Positions 33,620 to 42,464 of a stretch of DNA of 64,000 bases are shown here, one piece after another. Each line of letters opens with the position of its first letter. The first letter of the stretch is position 1. The translations under genes were made by a program, and so were the position numbers. The notes below the pieces were generated by a model. That model searched no databases. It was not told the origin of the DNA and saw nothing but the letters and a program-made list of their open reading frames with translations. The stretch spans positions 34,631 to 98,630 of the forward strand of contig DASVQY010000018.1 in assembly GCA_036388895.1 (NCBI GenBank), read 5' to 3'. Source of the stretch: SXVE01 sp036388895 (lineage in GTDB: Bacteria > Acidobacteriota > Blastocatellia > Pyrinomonadales > Pyrinomonadaceae).

Positions 33620-34138
33620 TTGAAAGTCGTTCTTTTTTTGTTCATAACACTTCTCACATTTAATGTTTTCGCGCAGACGGAGCCTGTTCAAACTGTCAAA
33701 CCGTATGTCAGCGTAGAAAAAATCTCTCTAGCAAAAGACGAGCAAGGAAAAGCGGGCGAAGAAACCGAAGTTTTTTCGACGACCGATATTCCGATTCATT
33801 GCGTCGTCTATCTCGATTCGGTTAAACCGACCCTCGTTAAAATGAATTTTATCGCGGTGAACGTGCCCGGCGTAAAAGCCGAAACCAAAGTCATTTCAGT
33901 CAGTTATAAAACAGACGGGGCGCAGAACCAGGTAAATTTTACGGGCAAGCCGGACGGCTTCTGGATTGCCGGAACTTACCGCATAGATATTTTTGTAGAC
34001 GGAAAAGCGGCGGGAAATAAAGAATTTGAGATTCGTAAATCGTCGAGCGAAGCTCAAAATCCGGCTCCGCTTGCCGTTAAAAACTTCATACCGTCGAAAA
34101 CTAAACCGAAATCGCCGATTCGCAGCAAAAAAGATTAA
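33620..34138 (+). CDS. Secreted protein of unknown function
   Basis: 172 residues starting at TTG 33620, selected because CGGAGG lies eight bases upstream and the first residues MKVVLFLFITLLTFNVFAQ form a complete signal peptide. The mature part is a beta-rich domain (EVFSTTDIPIHCVVYLDSVKPTLVKMNFIAVNVPG ... GKPDGFWIAGTYRIDIFVDGKAAGNKEFEIRK) resembling a carbohydrate-binding or immunoglobulin-like sandwich. It ends in a basic Pro/Lys tail. I do not recognise the family. It is the only gene between DUF58 and the sigma-54-type promoter of the cupin gene. Confidence 0.65.
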   Translation: MKVVLFLFITLLTFNVFAQTEPVQTVKPYVSVEKISLAKDEQGKAGEETEVFSTTDIPIHCVVYLDSVKPTLVKMNFIAVNVPGVKAETKVISVSYKTDGAQNQVNFTGKPDGFWIAGTYRIDIFVDGKAAGNKEFEIRKSSSEAQNPAPLAVKNFIPSKTKPKSPIRSKKD

Positions 34139-34242
34139 ACGTTTTTCAAAAACCGACGCTTCCGACCGAATTCCAAACGCCGCGTTTTGCCGCTAAAGGG
34201 TAAAAATGTATGACAAATAATCAGTTTTGCGTTTATCTTCTG

Positions 34243-34259
34243 TTGGCACGTCTATTGCA
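34243..34259 (+). promoter_or_regulatory. Sigma-54 (RpoN) promoter
   Basis: TTGGCACG, four bases, TTGCA: the -24 GG (34245-34246) and -12 GC (34257-34258) elements have exactly the ten-base spacing of sigma-54 promoters, and the sequence agrees with the consensus at every position I compared. Transcription would start near 34270, about 25 bases before the cupin ATG. Confidence 0.75.
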
Positions 34260-34294
34260 ATTGAACCGAAAAAAACAGGAGGGAAACAAAATCA

Positions 34295-34636
34295 ATGGGT
34301 GACACGTCTGTTCACAAAGTTATGTCGAAAACTTCGCCGCACGGCGAAATGGGACAAAAATATCTGGCATCGGGCATCAACATAGCAATGCGACTCTGGG
34401 AAGATCAGGAACCGGACGACAATCTCGAAATCAGTACGCGCGATTACGAAACGGTCGGTTATGTAATCGAAGGAAAAGCCGAACTGCATCTGGAAGGTCA
34501 GATGGTCATACTCGAAAAAGGTGATTCGTGGGTCGTTCCGAAAGGAGCGTCGCACGGTTACAAAATTCTCGAAACTTTTACCGCCGTCGAAGCGACAACG
34601 CCGCCCGCTCAAGCGCACGGACGAGACGACGCATAA
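34295..34636 (+). CDS. Single-domain cupin protein
   Basis: 113 residues of a small cupin: DYETVGYVIEGKAELHLEGQMVILEKGDSWVVPKGASHGYKILETFTAVEATTPP (about residues 49-104). The second cupin motif has the conserved Pro-x-His (PKGASHGY). The first motif lacks the usual HxH, so metal binding is uncertain. A strong CAGGAGGG ribosome binding site lies about 14 bases before the ATG. It has its own sigma-54-type promoter and an own terminator, so it is a monocistronic, conditionally expressed gene. The physiological signal is unknown. Confidence 0.82.
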   Translation: MGDTSVHKVMSKTSPHGEMGQKYLASGINIAMRLWEDQEPDDNLEISTRDYETVGYVIEGKAELHLEGQMVILEKGDSWVVPKGASHGYKILETFTAVEATTPPAQAHGRDDA

Positions 34637-34663
34637 AAACACGATTGAAATTTCACAAAAATT

Positions 34664-34694
34664 AAAAGCCTTCAGCAATGCCGAAGGCTTTTTT
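34664..34694. terminator. Bidirectional intrinsic terminator
   Basis: AAAAGCCTTC and GAAGGCTTTTTT form a stem around a nine-base loop, followed by a T-run. It lies between the convergent cupin and RNA-binding-protein genes and is T- and A-flanked on both sides, so it can serve both. Confidence 0.85.
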
Positions 34695-34726
34695 ATTACT
34701 TTGATTTTGGAATGTAGAAGTAAAAA

Positions 34727-35134
34727 CTACCAGCGGCTTCCGCCGCCGCCGTAGCCCCCTCCGCCGCCACGATTTCCGCCGCCTCCGCCGCCACGATTTC
34801 CGCCGCGACCGCCGCCACCGCCACCGCCGTAACCTCCGCGTCCGCCACCGCCGCCGAAGCCTCCGCGTCCGCCGCCACCGCTACCGCGATCTTCGCGCGG
34901 TTTGGCTTCGTTGACTTTCAGTTCACGACCGTTTACTTCTTTACCGTTGAATTGATCAATCGCGCTTTCGCCTTCTTCTTTGCTCGACATTTCGACAAAA
35001 CCGAATCCGCGCGAGCGTCCGGTTTCGCGGTCTTCGACAACGTTTGCCGATTCGACTGTGCCGACCTGACCGAATAATTCTTCTAATTCATAACTGGTTG
35101 TGGTAAAGGAAAGATTTCCGACGTAAAGTTTCAT
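34727..35134 (-). CDS. Glycine-rich RNA recognition motif protein
   Basis: 135 residues. Residues 1-80 are one RRM: RNP2 is KLYVGNLSF at the N-terminus and RNP1 is RGFGFVEM (about 44-51). Residues 88-135 are almost pure Gly with Arg, Asn and Tyr (RGG/GGY type). Bacterial and cyanobacterial Rbp proteins of this layout are RNA chaperones, often cold-induced. The long leader upstream (35135-35572) would suit post-transcriptional control. GAGG lies about 15 bases before the ATG. Confidence 0.92.
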   Translation of the reverse strand: MKLYVGNLSFTTTSYELEELFGQVGTVESANVVEDRETGRSRGFGFVEMSSKEEGESAIDQFNGKEVNGRELKVNEAKPREDRGSGGGGRGGFGGGGGRGGYGGGGGGGRGGNRGGGGGGNRGGGGGYGGGGSRW

Positions 35135-35572
<438 letters not shown>

Positions 35573-37501
35573 GTGATAAATAAAATTAAATTTACGGCAA
35601 TTGTAATTTTTGTTGCTTTGATTGCCGGGACAATTTCGGCAGTAATCGGAAACGCACAACAAAGACGAAACGATATGCGGGAAACAGGAACGATGCAAAA
35701 AATGGTCGATGACGTTCATTCTTACTCGAATCCGCAGGTTCTCAAAGTTCGCCACGTTGATTTGGACTGGAATGTGTTATTCGATAAAAAGATTTTGCAG
35801 GGAACGGCGACTTTGAGTTTTGAGCGCGCGCCGAATGGAAAAGATGCGCCGCTTATTCTCGACACCCGCGATTTAAATATCGAAAAGGCGGAAACTTCTT
35901 CAGACGGAAAAAATTACCAGCCGACAACATTCAAACTCAGCGCTGCCGATAAAATCCTCGGCGCTCCGCTGACGATTCAATTACCGACGAACGCAACACG
36001 AGTTCGTATTCATTACTCGACGAGTCCGAACGCGTCGGGCTTGCAGTGGCTCGAACCTTCGCAAACTGCCGGAAAGAAAACACCATTTATGTTTTCGCAA
36101 GCGCAGGCGATTCACGCTCGCTCGTTTATACCTTTGCAGGATTCGCCGCAAGTTCGAGTGACTTATTCAGCCCGCGTCCGCACGCCGAAAGGTTTATTAG
36201 CCGTGATGAGCGCCGAAGGCAATTTGCAAAACAACACGGCGCGCAGCGCCGATTACCGTTTCACAATGTCGCACGCGATTCCGCCTTACCTGATTGCGAT
36301 TGCCGCCGGCGATTTGCAATTTCGCAGTCTGGGAAAACGCACCGGCGTTTACACCGAGCCTTCAATGGTCGAAAAATCGGCTTTTGAACTCGCCGACACC
36401 GAAAAAATGGTCGAAGCGACTGAAAAACTTTTCGGCGCTTATCGCTGGGGACGTTACGACATTCTCGTTCTGCCGCCGAGTTTTCCGTTCGGCGGAATGG
36501 AAAATCCGATGCTGACGTTTGCTACGCCGACTATTTTAGCCGGAGATAAAAGTCTCGTTTCGCTGGTCGCGCACGAGCTCGCGCATTCGTGGTCGGGAAA
36601 TTTGGTAACGAACGCGACCTGGCGCGATTTCTGGCTCAACGAAGGTTTCACGACGTATCTCGAACGAAGAATCATCGAAGCTGTTTACGGCGTTCCGCGC
36701 CGCGAAATGGAAGCGATGCTGGGCAGACGCTCGCTCGAAGATGAATTAGCCGGAATGGAAGAGCGCGACGAGATTCTGCACGTTGATTTGAACGGGCGCG
36801 ACCCAGACGAAGGTTTCACCGGCGTTCCGTATGAAAAAGGCGCTTTATTTTTAAGGCATTTGGAAGAAACGGTCGGGCGCGAGAATTTCGATAAATTTAT
36901 TCGCAGTTATTTCGATCAGCACGCGTTTCAGAGCATTACGACCGAAACTTTCGTTGATTATCTGAACAAAAATTTGCTCGCATCGAACCCGAAAGTTTCC
37001 CGCGCAGACGTTGACGAATGGATTTATAAAGCCGGGCTGCCGAAAAACGCGCCGCAGCCTTCGTCCGACGCTTTTGCCAAAATAGAAATGCGGGCGAACG
37101 ATTACGCGAGCGGAAAAGTCGCGGCGAGCGCAATTCAAACAAACGCCTGGACGACGCAGGAATGGCTGCATTTTCTGAAATCACTGCCGCCGAATTTAAG
37201 CGCCAATCAAATGACGGAACTCGACAAAGCGTTTAATTTAACGAATCGCGGCAACTCGGAAATCGCTTTTCAATGGCTGATTATGGCGATCCGCAACAAT
37301 TACACGGCGGCTTATCCGCGTCTCGAAGAATTTTTAACGACGATCGGACGGCGCAAATTCGTCAAACCTTTGTTTGAAGAGCTCGCCAAAACTCCCGAAG
37401 GAACGCGGCGCGCCAATGAAATCTATGCAAAGGCGCGCTCAGGCTATCATCCGATAACCGCCTCTTCGGTTGACACGATTTTGAAATGGAAAAATTCGTG
37501 A
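35573..37501 (+). CDS. Secreted M1 aminopeptidase (leukotriene A4 hydrolase-type)
   Basis: 642 residues, start GTG 35573. A signal peptide (about 1-28) is followed by the N-terminal beta domain. The catalytic domain has PSFPFGGMENPMLTFATPTILAGDKSLVSLVAHELAHSWSGNLV: GGMEN is the exopeptidase motif and HELAHSW...E (about 332-355) is the zinc site. This run follows LTA4H and its cold-active bacterial relatives closely. The C-terminal helical domain (about 500-640) also matches that subfamily. It probably trims peptides in the periplasm; epoxide hydrolase activity cannot be judged. Confidence 0.95.
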   Translation: MINKIKFTAIVIFVALIAGTISAVIGNAQQRRNDMRETGTMQKMVDDVHSYSNPQVLKVRHVDLDWNVLFDKKILQGTATLSFERAPNGKDAPLILDTRDLNIEKAETSSDGKNYQPTTFKLSAADKILGAPLTIQLPTNATRVRIHYSTSPNASGLQWLEPSQTAGKKTPFMFSQAQAIHARSFIPLQDSPQVRVTYSARVRTPKGLLAVMSAEGNLQNNTARSADYRFTMSHAIPPYLIAIAAGDLQFRSLGKRTGVYTEPSMVEKSAFELADTEKMVEATEKLFGAYRWGRYDILVLPPSFPFGGMENPMLTFATPTILAGDKSLVSLVAHELAHSWSGNLVTNATWRDFWLNEGFTTYLERRIIEAVYGVPRREMEAMLGRRSLEDELAGMEERDEILHVDLNGRDPDEGFTGVPYEKGALFLRHLEETVGRENFDKFIRSYFDQHAFQSITTETFVDYLNKNLLASNPKVSRADVDEWIYKAGLPKNAPQPSSDAFAKIEMRANDYASGKVAASAIQTNAWTTQEWLHFLKSLPPNLSANQMTELDKAFNLTNRGNSEIAFQWLIMAIRNNYTAAYPRLEEFLTTIGRRKFVKPLFEELAKTPEGTRRANEIYAKARSGYHPITASSVDTILKWKNS

Positions 37502-37558
37502 AAATGAAAGATTTTTCGTTAAGGCGCGGGCAGATCGTTCGCGCCTTACAATGTAAAT

Positions 37559-38806
37559 ATGAACAATAAATTTTCGCCGCAAATTTCCCTTAGCTGTTTC
37601 GCATTCGGAATTTTCTTGATTTTTGCGCTTTCCGTTTCAGTTCGTTCTCAATCAGCGTATTTTCCCGCGGCGGGCGATAATTGGGAACGACGCACGCCGC
37701 AGCAGGCGAAAATTGACGCGGCAAAATTGAAGGAAGCGATTGATTTCGCCGTCGCAAGCGAATCGAAAGCGCCGCGAGATCTCGAACTCGCGCATTATCA
37801 AACCTTCGGGCGCGAACCGTTCGGCGAAGCCGTCGGCGCATTCAAAGAGCGCGGCGAACCGACCGGAATAATTTTGCGCGGCGGCTACATCGTCGCCGAA
37901 TGGGGCGCGCCTGACCGCGTTGATATGACGTTCAGCGTCACGAAAAGTTTTCTTTCGACCGTCGTCGGACTCGCCTTTGACCGAAAATTGATAAAAAGCT
38001 TACAGGAACCGGTGCGAAATTACTGGGCTCCCGTTTCAATTTATCAACCAAATGCAAAATATGATGAAGCGGAAAAATTCGGAAAATCGCGCCTTCTCGA
38101 CCTTTTTGAAACCGAGCACAACCGCAAAATCACCTGGGAACATCTTTTGCGGCAAACGAGCGATTGGGAAGGAACGCTCTGGGGCAAACCGGATTGGGCG
38201 GACAGACCGGACAAAGACGCCAACAACTGGCTGAACCGCAAACGAAACGAACCCGGCAGCGTTTACGAGTACAACGACGTTCGCGTCAATGTTCTCGCGC
38301 TCGCGGCGCTTAACGTCTGGCGAAAACCTCTGCCCCAAATTTTGAAAGAATACGTGATGGACGAAATCGGCGCTTCGAACACATGGCGCTGGAACGGTTA
38401 CGAAAATTCCTGGGTCGTTTTGGACGGCGCGATTGTTCAATCGGTGAGCGGCGGCGGGCATTGGGGCGGCGGAATGTTTATTTCGGCGCGCGATATGGCG
38501 CGCTTCGGCTTGCTTACCGCTCGAAACGGGAAATGGCGCAACCGGCAGATACTTTCCGAAGAATTCATCAAACAAGCGAAAACTCCGACAGGAGCGCAGC
38601 CGACATACGGTTTTATGAATTATTTTCTGAATACCGACAAAAAACTTTACCCGAACGCGCCCACTTCAGCGTTCGTCCACGTCGGCAACGGAGCGAATAT
38701 TATTTACATTGACCCGCAGAACGATCTGGTTATGGTTGTACGCTGGATTGAAAACAACAAAATTGACGAATTTATCGGTAAAATCAACGCCGCTTTGAGT
38801 AATTAA
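37559..38806 (+). CDS. Serine hydrolase, beta-lactamase/DD-peptidase family
   Basis: 415 residues. The signal peptide ends near residue 33. The class C-like fold has FSVTKSF (SxxK nucleophile, about residue 125), YEYND (YxN-type, about 240) and SGGGHWGGG near 300. Such secreted hydrolases include esterases, 6-aminohexanoate-dimer hydrolases and DD-peptidases; the substrate is not inferable. It follows the aminopeptidase by 57 bases on the same strand, so the two may be co-transcribed. No clear ribosome binding site is visible before the ATG. Confidence 0.88.
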   Translation: MNNKFSPQISLSCFAFGIFLIFALSVSVRSQSAYFPAAGDNWERRTPQQAKIDAAKLKEAIDFAVASESKAPRDLELAHYQTFGREPFGEAVGAFKERGEPTGIILRGGYIVAEWGAPDRVDMTFSVTKSFLSTVVGLAFDRKLIKSLQEPVRNYWAPVSIYQPNAKYDEAEKFGKSRLLDLFETEHNRKITWEHLLRQTSDWEGTLWGKPDWADRPDKDANNWLNRKRNEPGSVYEYNDVRVNVLALAALNVWRKPLPQILKEYVMDEIGASNTWRWNGYENSWVVLDGAIVQSVSGGGHWGGGMFISARDMARFGLLTARNGKWRNRQILSEEFIKQAKTPTGAQPTYGFMNYFLNTDKKLYPNAPTSAFVHVGNGANIIYIDPQNDLVMVVRWIENNKIDEFIGKINAALSN

Positions 38807-38988
38807 GTTAAAACAGAAAGATAATTATAAACATTCGGGCGATGCGCGATTTATTTGTGTGTTTCTTTCAATTCTTTATGTATGAAATAGGACTTAATGA
38901 TTTTTAGCAATCAGTTATATTTAAAGGACATTTTAGTTTTGATTTCGGCGAAACGAACAACAATCAATCCGGGAAGGCAATAAACGAA

Positions 38989-39885
38989 ATGTCAGAAATA
39001 AATATAACAATCACCGGCATCCTGCAAACGGCAAAAATTACATCGCTCGGCTTTTTTCTTTTAATTTTTTCGTTGACGGCAAACTCGCAGCAACTGACAA
39101 AACGAACCGCCAATTCCAAAAATCATTCCGCGCGGCAATCGCAGACCGAAGACGAAGAGGATTTCATCAAACCGGCGCGTCCGACCGTGGCGAATCCGGC
39201 TGAGTTTCAGAAACCGGGCGTGCTGCAAATCGAATACGGCTACGATTCGAATTTCCGCGCCGATGATTTTCGTTTTCATCAATCGCTTCCGCTGAATATT
39301 CGCTTCGCCGCGCACTCGCGCCTTTTGCTCGAAACCGAAATCGAAACCGTAACTTCGAGACGAGAGCGGGAAGGCGACCGGCTTCAAACCGGAGTCGGCG
39401 ACACGCGGCTCGGTTTTCAAATCGTTGCGGTCAAAGAAGTCGAAAATCGTCCGGCGCTCGCCTTTGCTTACAATGTAAAAATACCCACGGCGAGCGAATC
39501 GAAAATGCTCGGAACAGGTCGCTACGATCATCGCGTAACGGCATTGCTCAGCAAAAAACTCGGCGAAAATACGGATTTAGACGTTAACGCGGCATTTCTC
39601 AACGTCGGACGCGAAGACAGCGATCGCCGCGCCGACGGCGGCTTGGGCGCGGTTTCCGTTTCGCACGAATTTGAAAACAAAATCGGTTTTGAAACCGAAA
39701 TTTCGGGCAATAGTCTCGACGACGTTCAGCCGAAAGGCGTTTACGCGCTCGGCGCTCTGACTTATAAAGTAAACAAACGATTGCGTTTTGACACCGGAAT
39801 GCGTTTCGGATTAACAAATGAAGCGCCGCGCGTCGGATTTTTCGCCGGATTTACGCTCGGAGCGGCTAATTTATTCAAAAGGTAA
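38989..39885 (+). CDS. Outer-membrane porin-like transporter (Phenol_MetA_deg-like)
   Basis: 298 residues. An N-terminal hydrophobic signal segment (ITSLGFFLLIFSLTANSQ, about 18-35), a polar linker and then amphipathic strands: GVLQIEYGYDSNF, PLNIRFAAHSRLLLETEIETV, GVGDTRLGFQIVAV, PALAFAYNVKIPTAS and VGFFAGFTLGAANLFKR at the C-terminus. These fit the beta-barrel family of MetA-pathway phenol-degradation and transporter-like proteins. The role is probably passage of a small molecule through the outer membrane. The gene stands alone. Confidence 0.72.
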   Translation: MSEINITITGILQTAKITSLGFFLLIFSLTANSQQLTKRTANSKNHSARQSQTEDEEDFIKPARPTVANPAEFQKPGVLQIEYGYDSNFRADDFRFHQSLPLNIRFAAHSRLLLETEIETVTSRREREGDRLQTGVGDTRLGFQIVAVKEVENRPALAFAYNVKIPTASESKMLGTGRYDHRVTALLSKKLGENTDLDVNAAFLNVGREDSDRRADGGLGAVSVSHEFENKIGFETEISGNSLDDVQPKGVYALGALTYKVNKRLRFDTGMRFGLTNEAPRVGFFAGFTLGAANLFKR

Positions 39886-40174
39886 ATCGTAAACCGAACA
39901 GATTAAAGCAAACTTTAAATATCCGGGATATAAAGAAGAAATTAAAACCGTCTAAATGAGGTAAACAAAATATTTTCTGTTTTGTTTATACTTTCAATTT
40001 TATTTATCCGGTTTATTGATCTCGCGTTCTTCCACTAATAATCACTCTGGATCAGCCCTCCTTGACCTTCTCCAAAAGAAGTTTCCTGATGCCGATGAAC
40101 AAAACGAATTTTCCGACGTATAATTTTTTGTTCTTTTCAAATTAAATTTAAGCGCGAGGAGATTTACCGAAAGT
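39886..40174. other. Intergenic region with AT-rich inverted repeat
   Basis: 289 bases. TAAACAAAA near 39962 and TTTTGTTTA near 39980 can form a hairpin, likely the end of the porin-like gene; TTATCCGGTTTATT near 40003 resembles the 'AACAGGATA' words at 26655. The rest shows no gene. GCGAGGAG at about 40152 is the ribosome binding site for the next ATG. Confidence 0.4.
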
Positions 40175-40762
40175 ATGTTTTGTCCGGGTTGCGGTTTGGA
40201 GGAAATACAGCGAAATCAATTTTGCCGGGCGTGCGGAACGGATTTGCGAACAGTTCGCTTCGCTCTGGAAAGACCGGACAATATTACGGCTTCGGCAATT
40301 TCGGCGCGTGATGAAATCGGGCGCGCGATTGCGGCGAAGATTCGGGAAACGCAGTCGGTTTACGAATTGAAAAGGGTTGCCGAAGACGTTTTGCCGGAAA
40401 TCGAAAAGTTTCTCGAATCGCCGGAAGAAAAGCGCCTGCGCCGGATTCGTAGCGGAACAGTCGTTTCTTCGGTCGGCGCTGGCGTAGCAATCGGATTCGT
40501 AATTGCCAGCATTTTAATGGCTGATAATAGCGTATTATTTTTCGTCGGTCTCGGCATCGTCACATTTTTTATCGGTCTTGGTCTTATCTTGAACGCGCTG
40601 CTTTTTACCGTTCCGAAAAAGAAATTACAGGATAAATCAAGCGAAGCACAAAACCAGCGCAAGCTGGATCTGACGGACGCGGAAACCAACGATTTGCAAT
40701 TGCCGGAATCGAATAATATTTTCACTTCCGTAACCGAAGAAACTACGCGTCAATTAAAGTAA
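40175..40762 (+). CDS. Zinc-ribbon membrane protein
   Basis: 195 residues. Residues 1-25 are a zinc ribbon, MFCPGCG...FCRACG, with two CxxC pairs. A helical segment follows (DEIGRAIAAKIRETQSVYELKRVAEDVLPEIEKFLESPEEKRLRRI). Two transmembrane helices (about 95-115 and 122-147) come next, then a polar cytoplasmic tail. This architecture is frequent in Acidobacteria but has no assigned function. GAGGAG lies about 15 bases before the ATG. The gene is convergent with the oxidoreductase gene. Confidence 0.7.
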   Translation: MFCPGCGLEEIQRNQFCRACGTDLRTVRFALERPDNITASAISARDEIGRAIAAKIRETQSVYELKRVAEDVLPEIEKFLESPEEKRLRRIRSGTVVSSVGAGVAIGFVIASILMADNSVLFFVGLGIVTFFIGLGLILNALLFTVPKKKLQDKSSEAQNQRKLDLTDAETNDLQLPESNNIFTSVTEETTRQLK

Positions 40763-40804
40763 AAACAGCCCATTCAGAAGCCTTCAAAAAATGCTAAAAG
40801 TTTC

Positions 40805-42376
40805 TCAAAACCAACCGCCTTTCACATCCTTCAAAACGACCTGCGCCGTATTGTAGCCGCTTGCCGCAAAAACTCCGCCGCCCGGATGAGTTGACGCGCC
40901 GGTTAGATAGAGATTTTTGATCGGCGTTTTATACTGCGACATTTCTGGCAAAGGGCGGAAGAGAAACATCTGGTCGAAATCCATTTCGACGTGCATCACG
41001 TTGCCTCTAAGAAGTCCGATTCTACGTTCGAGATCGAGCGGCGATTGGATGAAGCGGTCGAGGATGGAATTTTTGACGTTTGGCGCGTAGGAATTTACGA
41101 CTTCGATCAGTTTATCGGCTTCGCGCTCTTCGATATTTTCCCAACGCTCGCCGCCGGCGAGTTCGTAAGGATAATATTGCCCCCAGACGAAAAGCGTGTG
41201 TTTGCCTTCGGGCGCGAGCGTCGGGTCAACTGCGGAAAAAGTCATCGCCAACGCGCCGGGATTTTTTGACGGAATGCCGTTGAGATAATCGGCATAGGAT
41301 TTTTCGAGATAATCCATCGAAGGGCAAAGAAGCTGCAAGCCGCGATGACATTCGCCCGGGAGACCGCCCGAAGGTGCGGCTGTGTAGTCGGGCAATTCCG
41401 AAACGGCGCAGCGCACGATCATTCCGAAACCGTTGCCGATGCGGACGTTTTCGATTCTTTCCGCCAATCCGTCAGGCAAATTTTCCGCGCCGATGAGTTT
41501 TAGAAATGTCGTGTGAACGTGCGCGTTAGAAACGATGCGTTTTGCCTCGATTCTTTCGCCATTTTCTAAAACGATTGCGCCCGTTTCATTGTTTGAAACT
41601 TCGATTTTCGCGACTTCCGCGTTTAATAAAATCTCGCCGCCGTGATGCTCAAGACACCGCGCCATTGCCTGTGTCAAAGCGCCGCTGCCGCCTTCGGGAC
41701 GTTTGACGCCGCTGCGGTGAATCATCGAATGCCAGCCGAGAAAATCTCCCGTCGCAGCGGCAGTCGGCGGCGGACCGGACTGAGCCGCGAGCCACGCCAT
41801 CGCCGCTCTTAAACCTTCGTGCTTGAAAGTCTCGCGGACGAGAGCGCCGTAACTCGTCATCAATTTGCGAACCATATCCGCCGGATTTTTCGATTTTGTG
41901 CCGAAAATCATGTGCCGCCCGAGATTGAGCATAGTCGGCGGTTTCAAAAACGCTTCGAAAACGCCTTCGTTTAATTTCTCCCATTCGGTTACAAAATTTT
42001 TATAACGGTCTGCGTCTTCGGGCGAAACTTCGGCGATTGATTCGCAGGTTTTATCAACGTCTTTCCAGAAATAGATCGCGCCCTTCCCGTTCGGCATCGG
42101 CGCAAACGCGAACGGGTCGCAGTCAATATAAACCAGCCCGAACTTTTCCAATTCCAAATCACGAATCACGGGCGTCAGATGAATCATAATATGCGCGCTC
42201 GATCCGACATCAATCTTATAACCCGGAATCAAATCATCCTGCGTGCAAACCGCGCCGCCGATGATGTGCCGTCGCTCTAAAACGATGACTTTTAAACCAG
42301 CTTTCGCTAGATAGCAGGCGCAGGTTAGTCCATTGTGTCCGCCGCCGATGACGGCGACATCGTATATTTGATTCAT
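40805..42376 (-). CDS. Phytoene-dehydrogenase-like FAD oxidoreductase (PYROXD2 type)
   Basis: 523 residues. The Rossmann dinucleotide-binding loop is IGGGHNGLTCACYLAKAGLKVIVLERRHIIGGAV (about residues 8-42). LYLTGASTHPGGGVFAASGYNTAQVVL near the C-terminus is the second FAD-binding motif of the phytoene desaturase-like family. The N-terminal sequence matches pyridine nucleotide-disulfide oxidoreductase domain 2 proteins. The likely role is desaturation or oxidation of a hydrophobic substrate. A broken copy of its first 20 codons lies at 45012-45077. Confidence 0.88.
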   Translation of the reverse strand: MNQIYDVAVIGGGHNGLTCACYLAKAGLKVIVLERRHIIGGAVCTQDDLIPGYKIDVGSSAHIMIHLTPVIRDLELEKFGLVYIDCDPFAFAPMPNGKGAIYFWKDVDKTCESIAEVSPEDADRYKNFVTEWEKLNEGVFEAFLKPPTMLNLGRHMIFGTKSKNPADMVRKLMTSYGALVRETFKHEGLRAAMAWLAAQSGPPPTAAATGDFLGWHSMIHRSGVKRPEGGSGALTQAMARCLEHHGGEILLNAEVAKIEVSNNETGAIVLENGERIEAKRIVSNAHVHTTFLKLIGAENLPDGLAERIENVRIGNGFGMIVRCAVSELPDYTAAPSGGLPGECHRGLQLLCPSMDYLEKSYADYLNGIPSKNPGALAMTFSAVDPTLAPEGKHTLFVWGQYYPYELAGGERWENIEEREADKLIEVVNSYAPNVKNSILDRFIQSPLDLERRIGLLRGNVMHVEMDFDQMFLFRPLPEMSQYKTPIKNLYLTGASTHPGGGVFAASGYNTAQVVLKDVKGGWF

Positions 42377-42464
42377 AATTTATTTGCAGTTACAGAAACC
42401 TTTTCTCTATCTTAAGTATCAAACCGACGACAGGCAATTTAACAAATCAACACGCTAAAATCTT

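Noticed and set aside
34736..34880. GCC/CCG-rich repeats
   Set aside because: They encode the Gly-rich tail of the RRM protein (GGN codons on the minus strand), not a separate repeat element.
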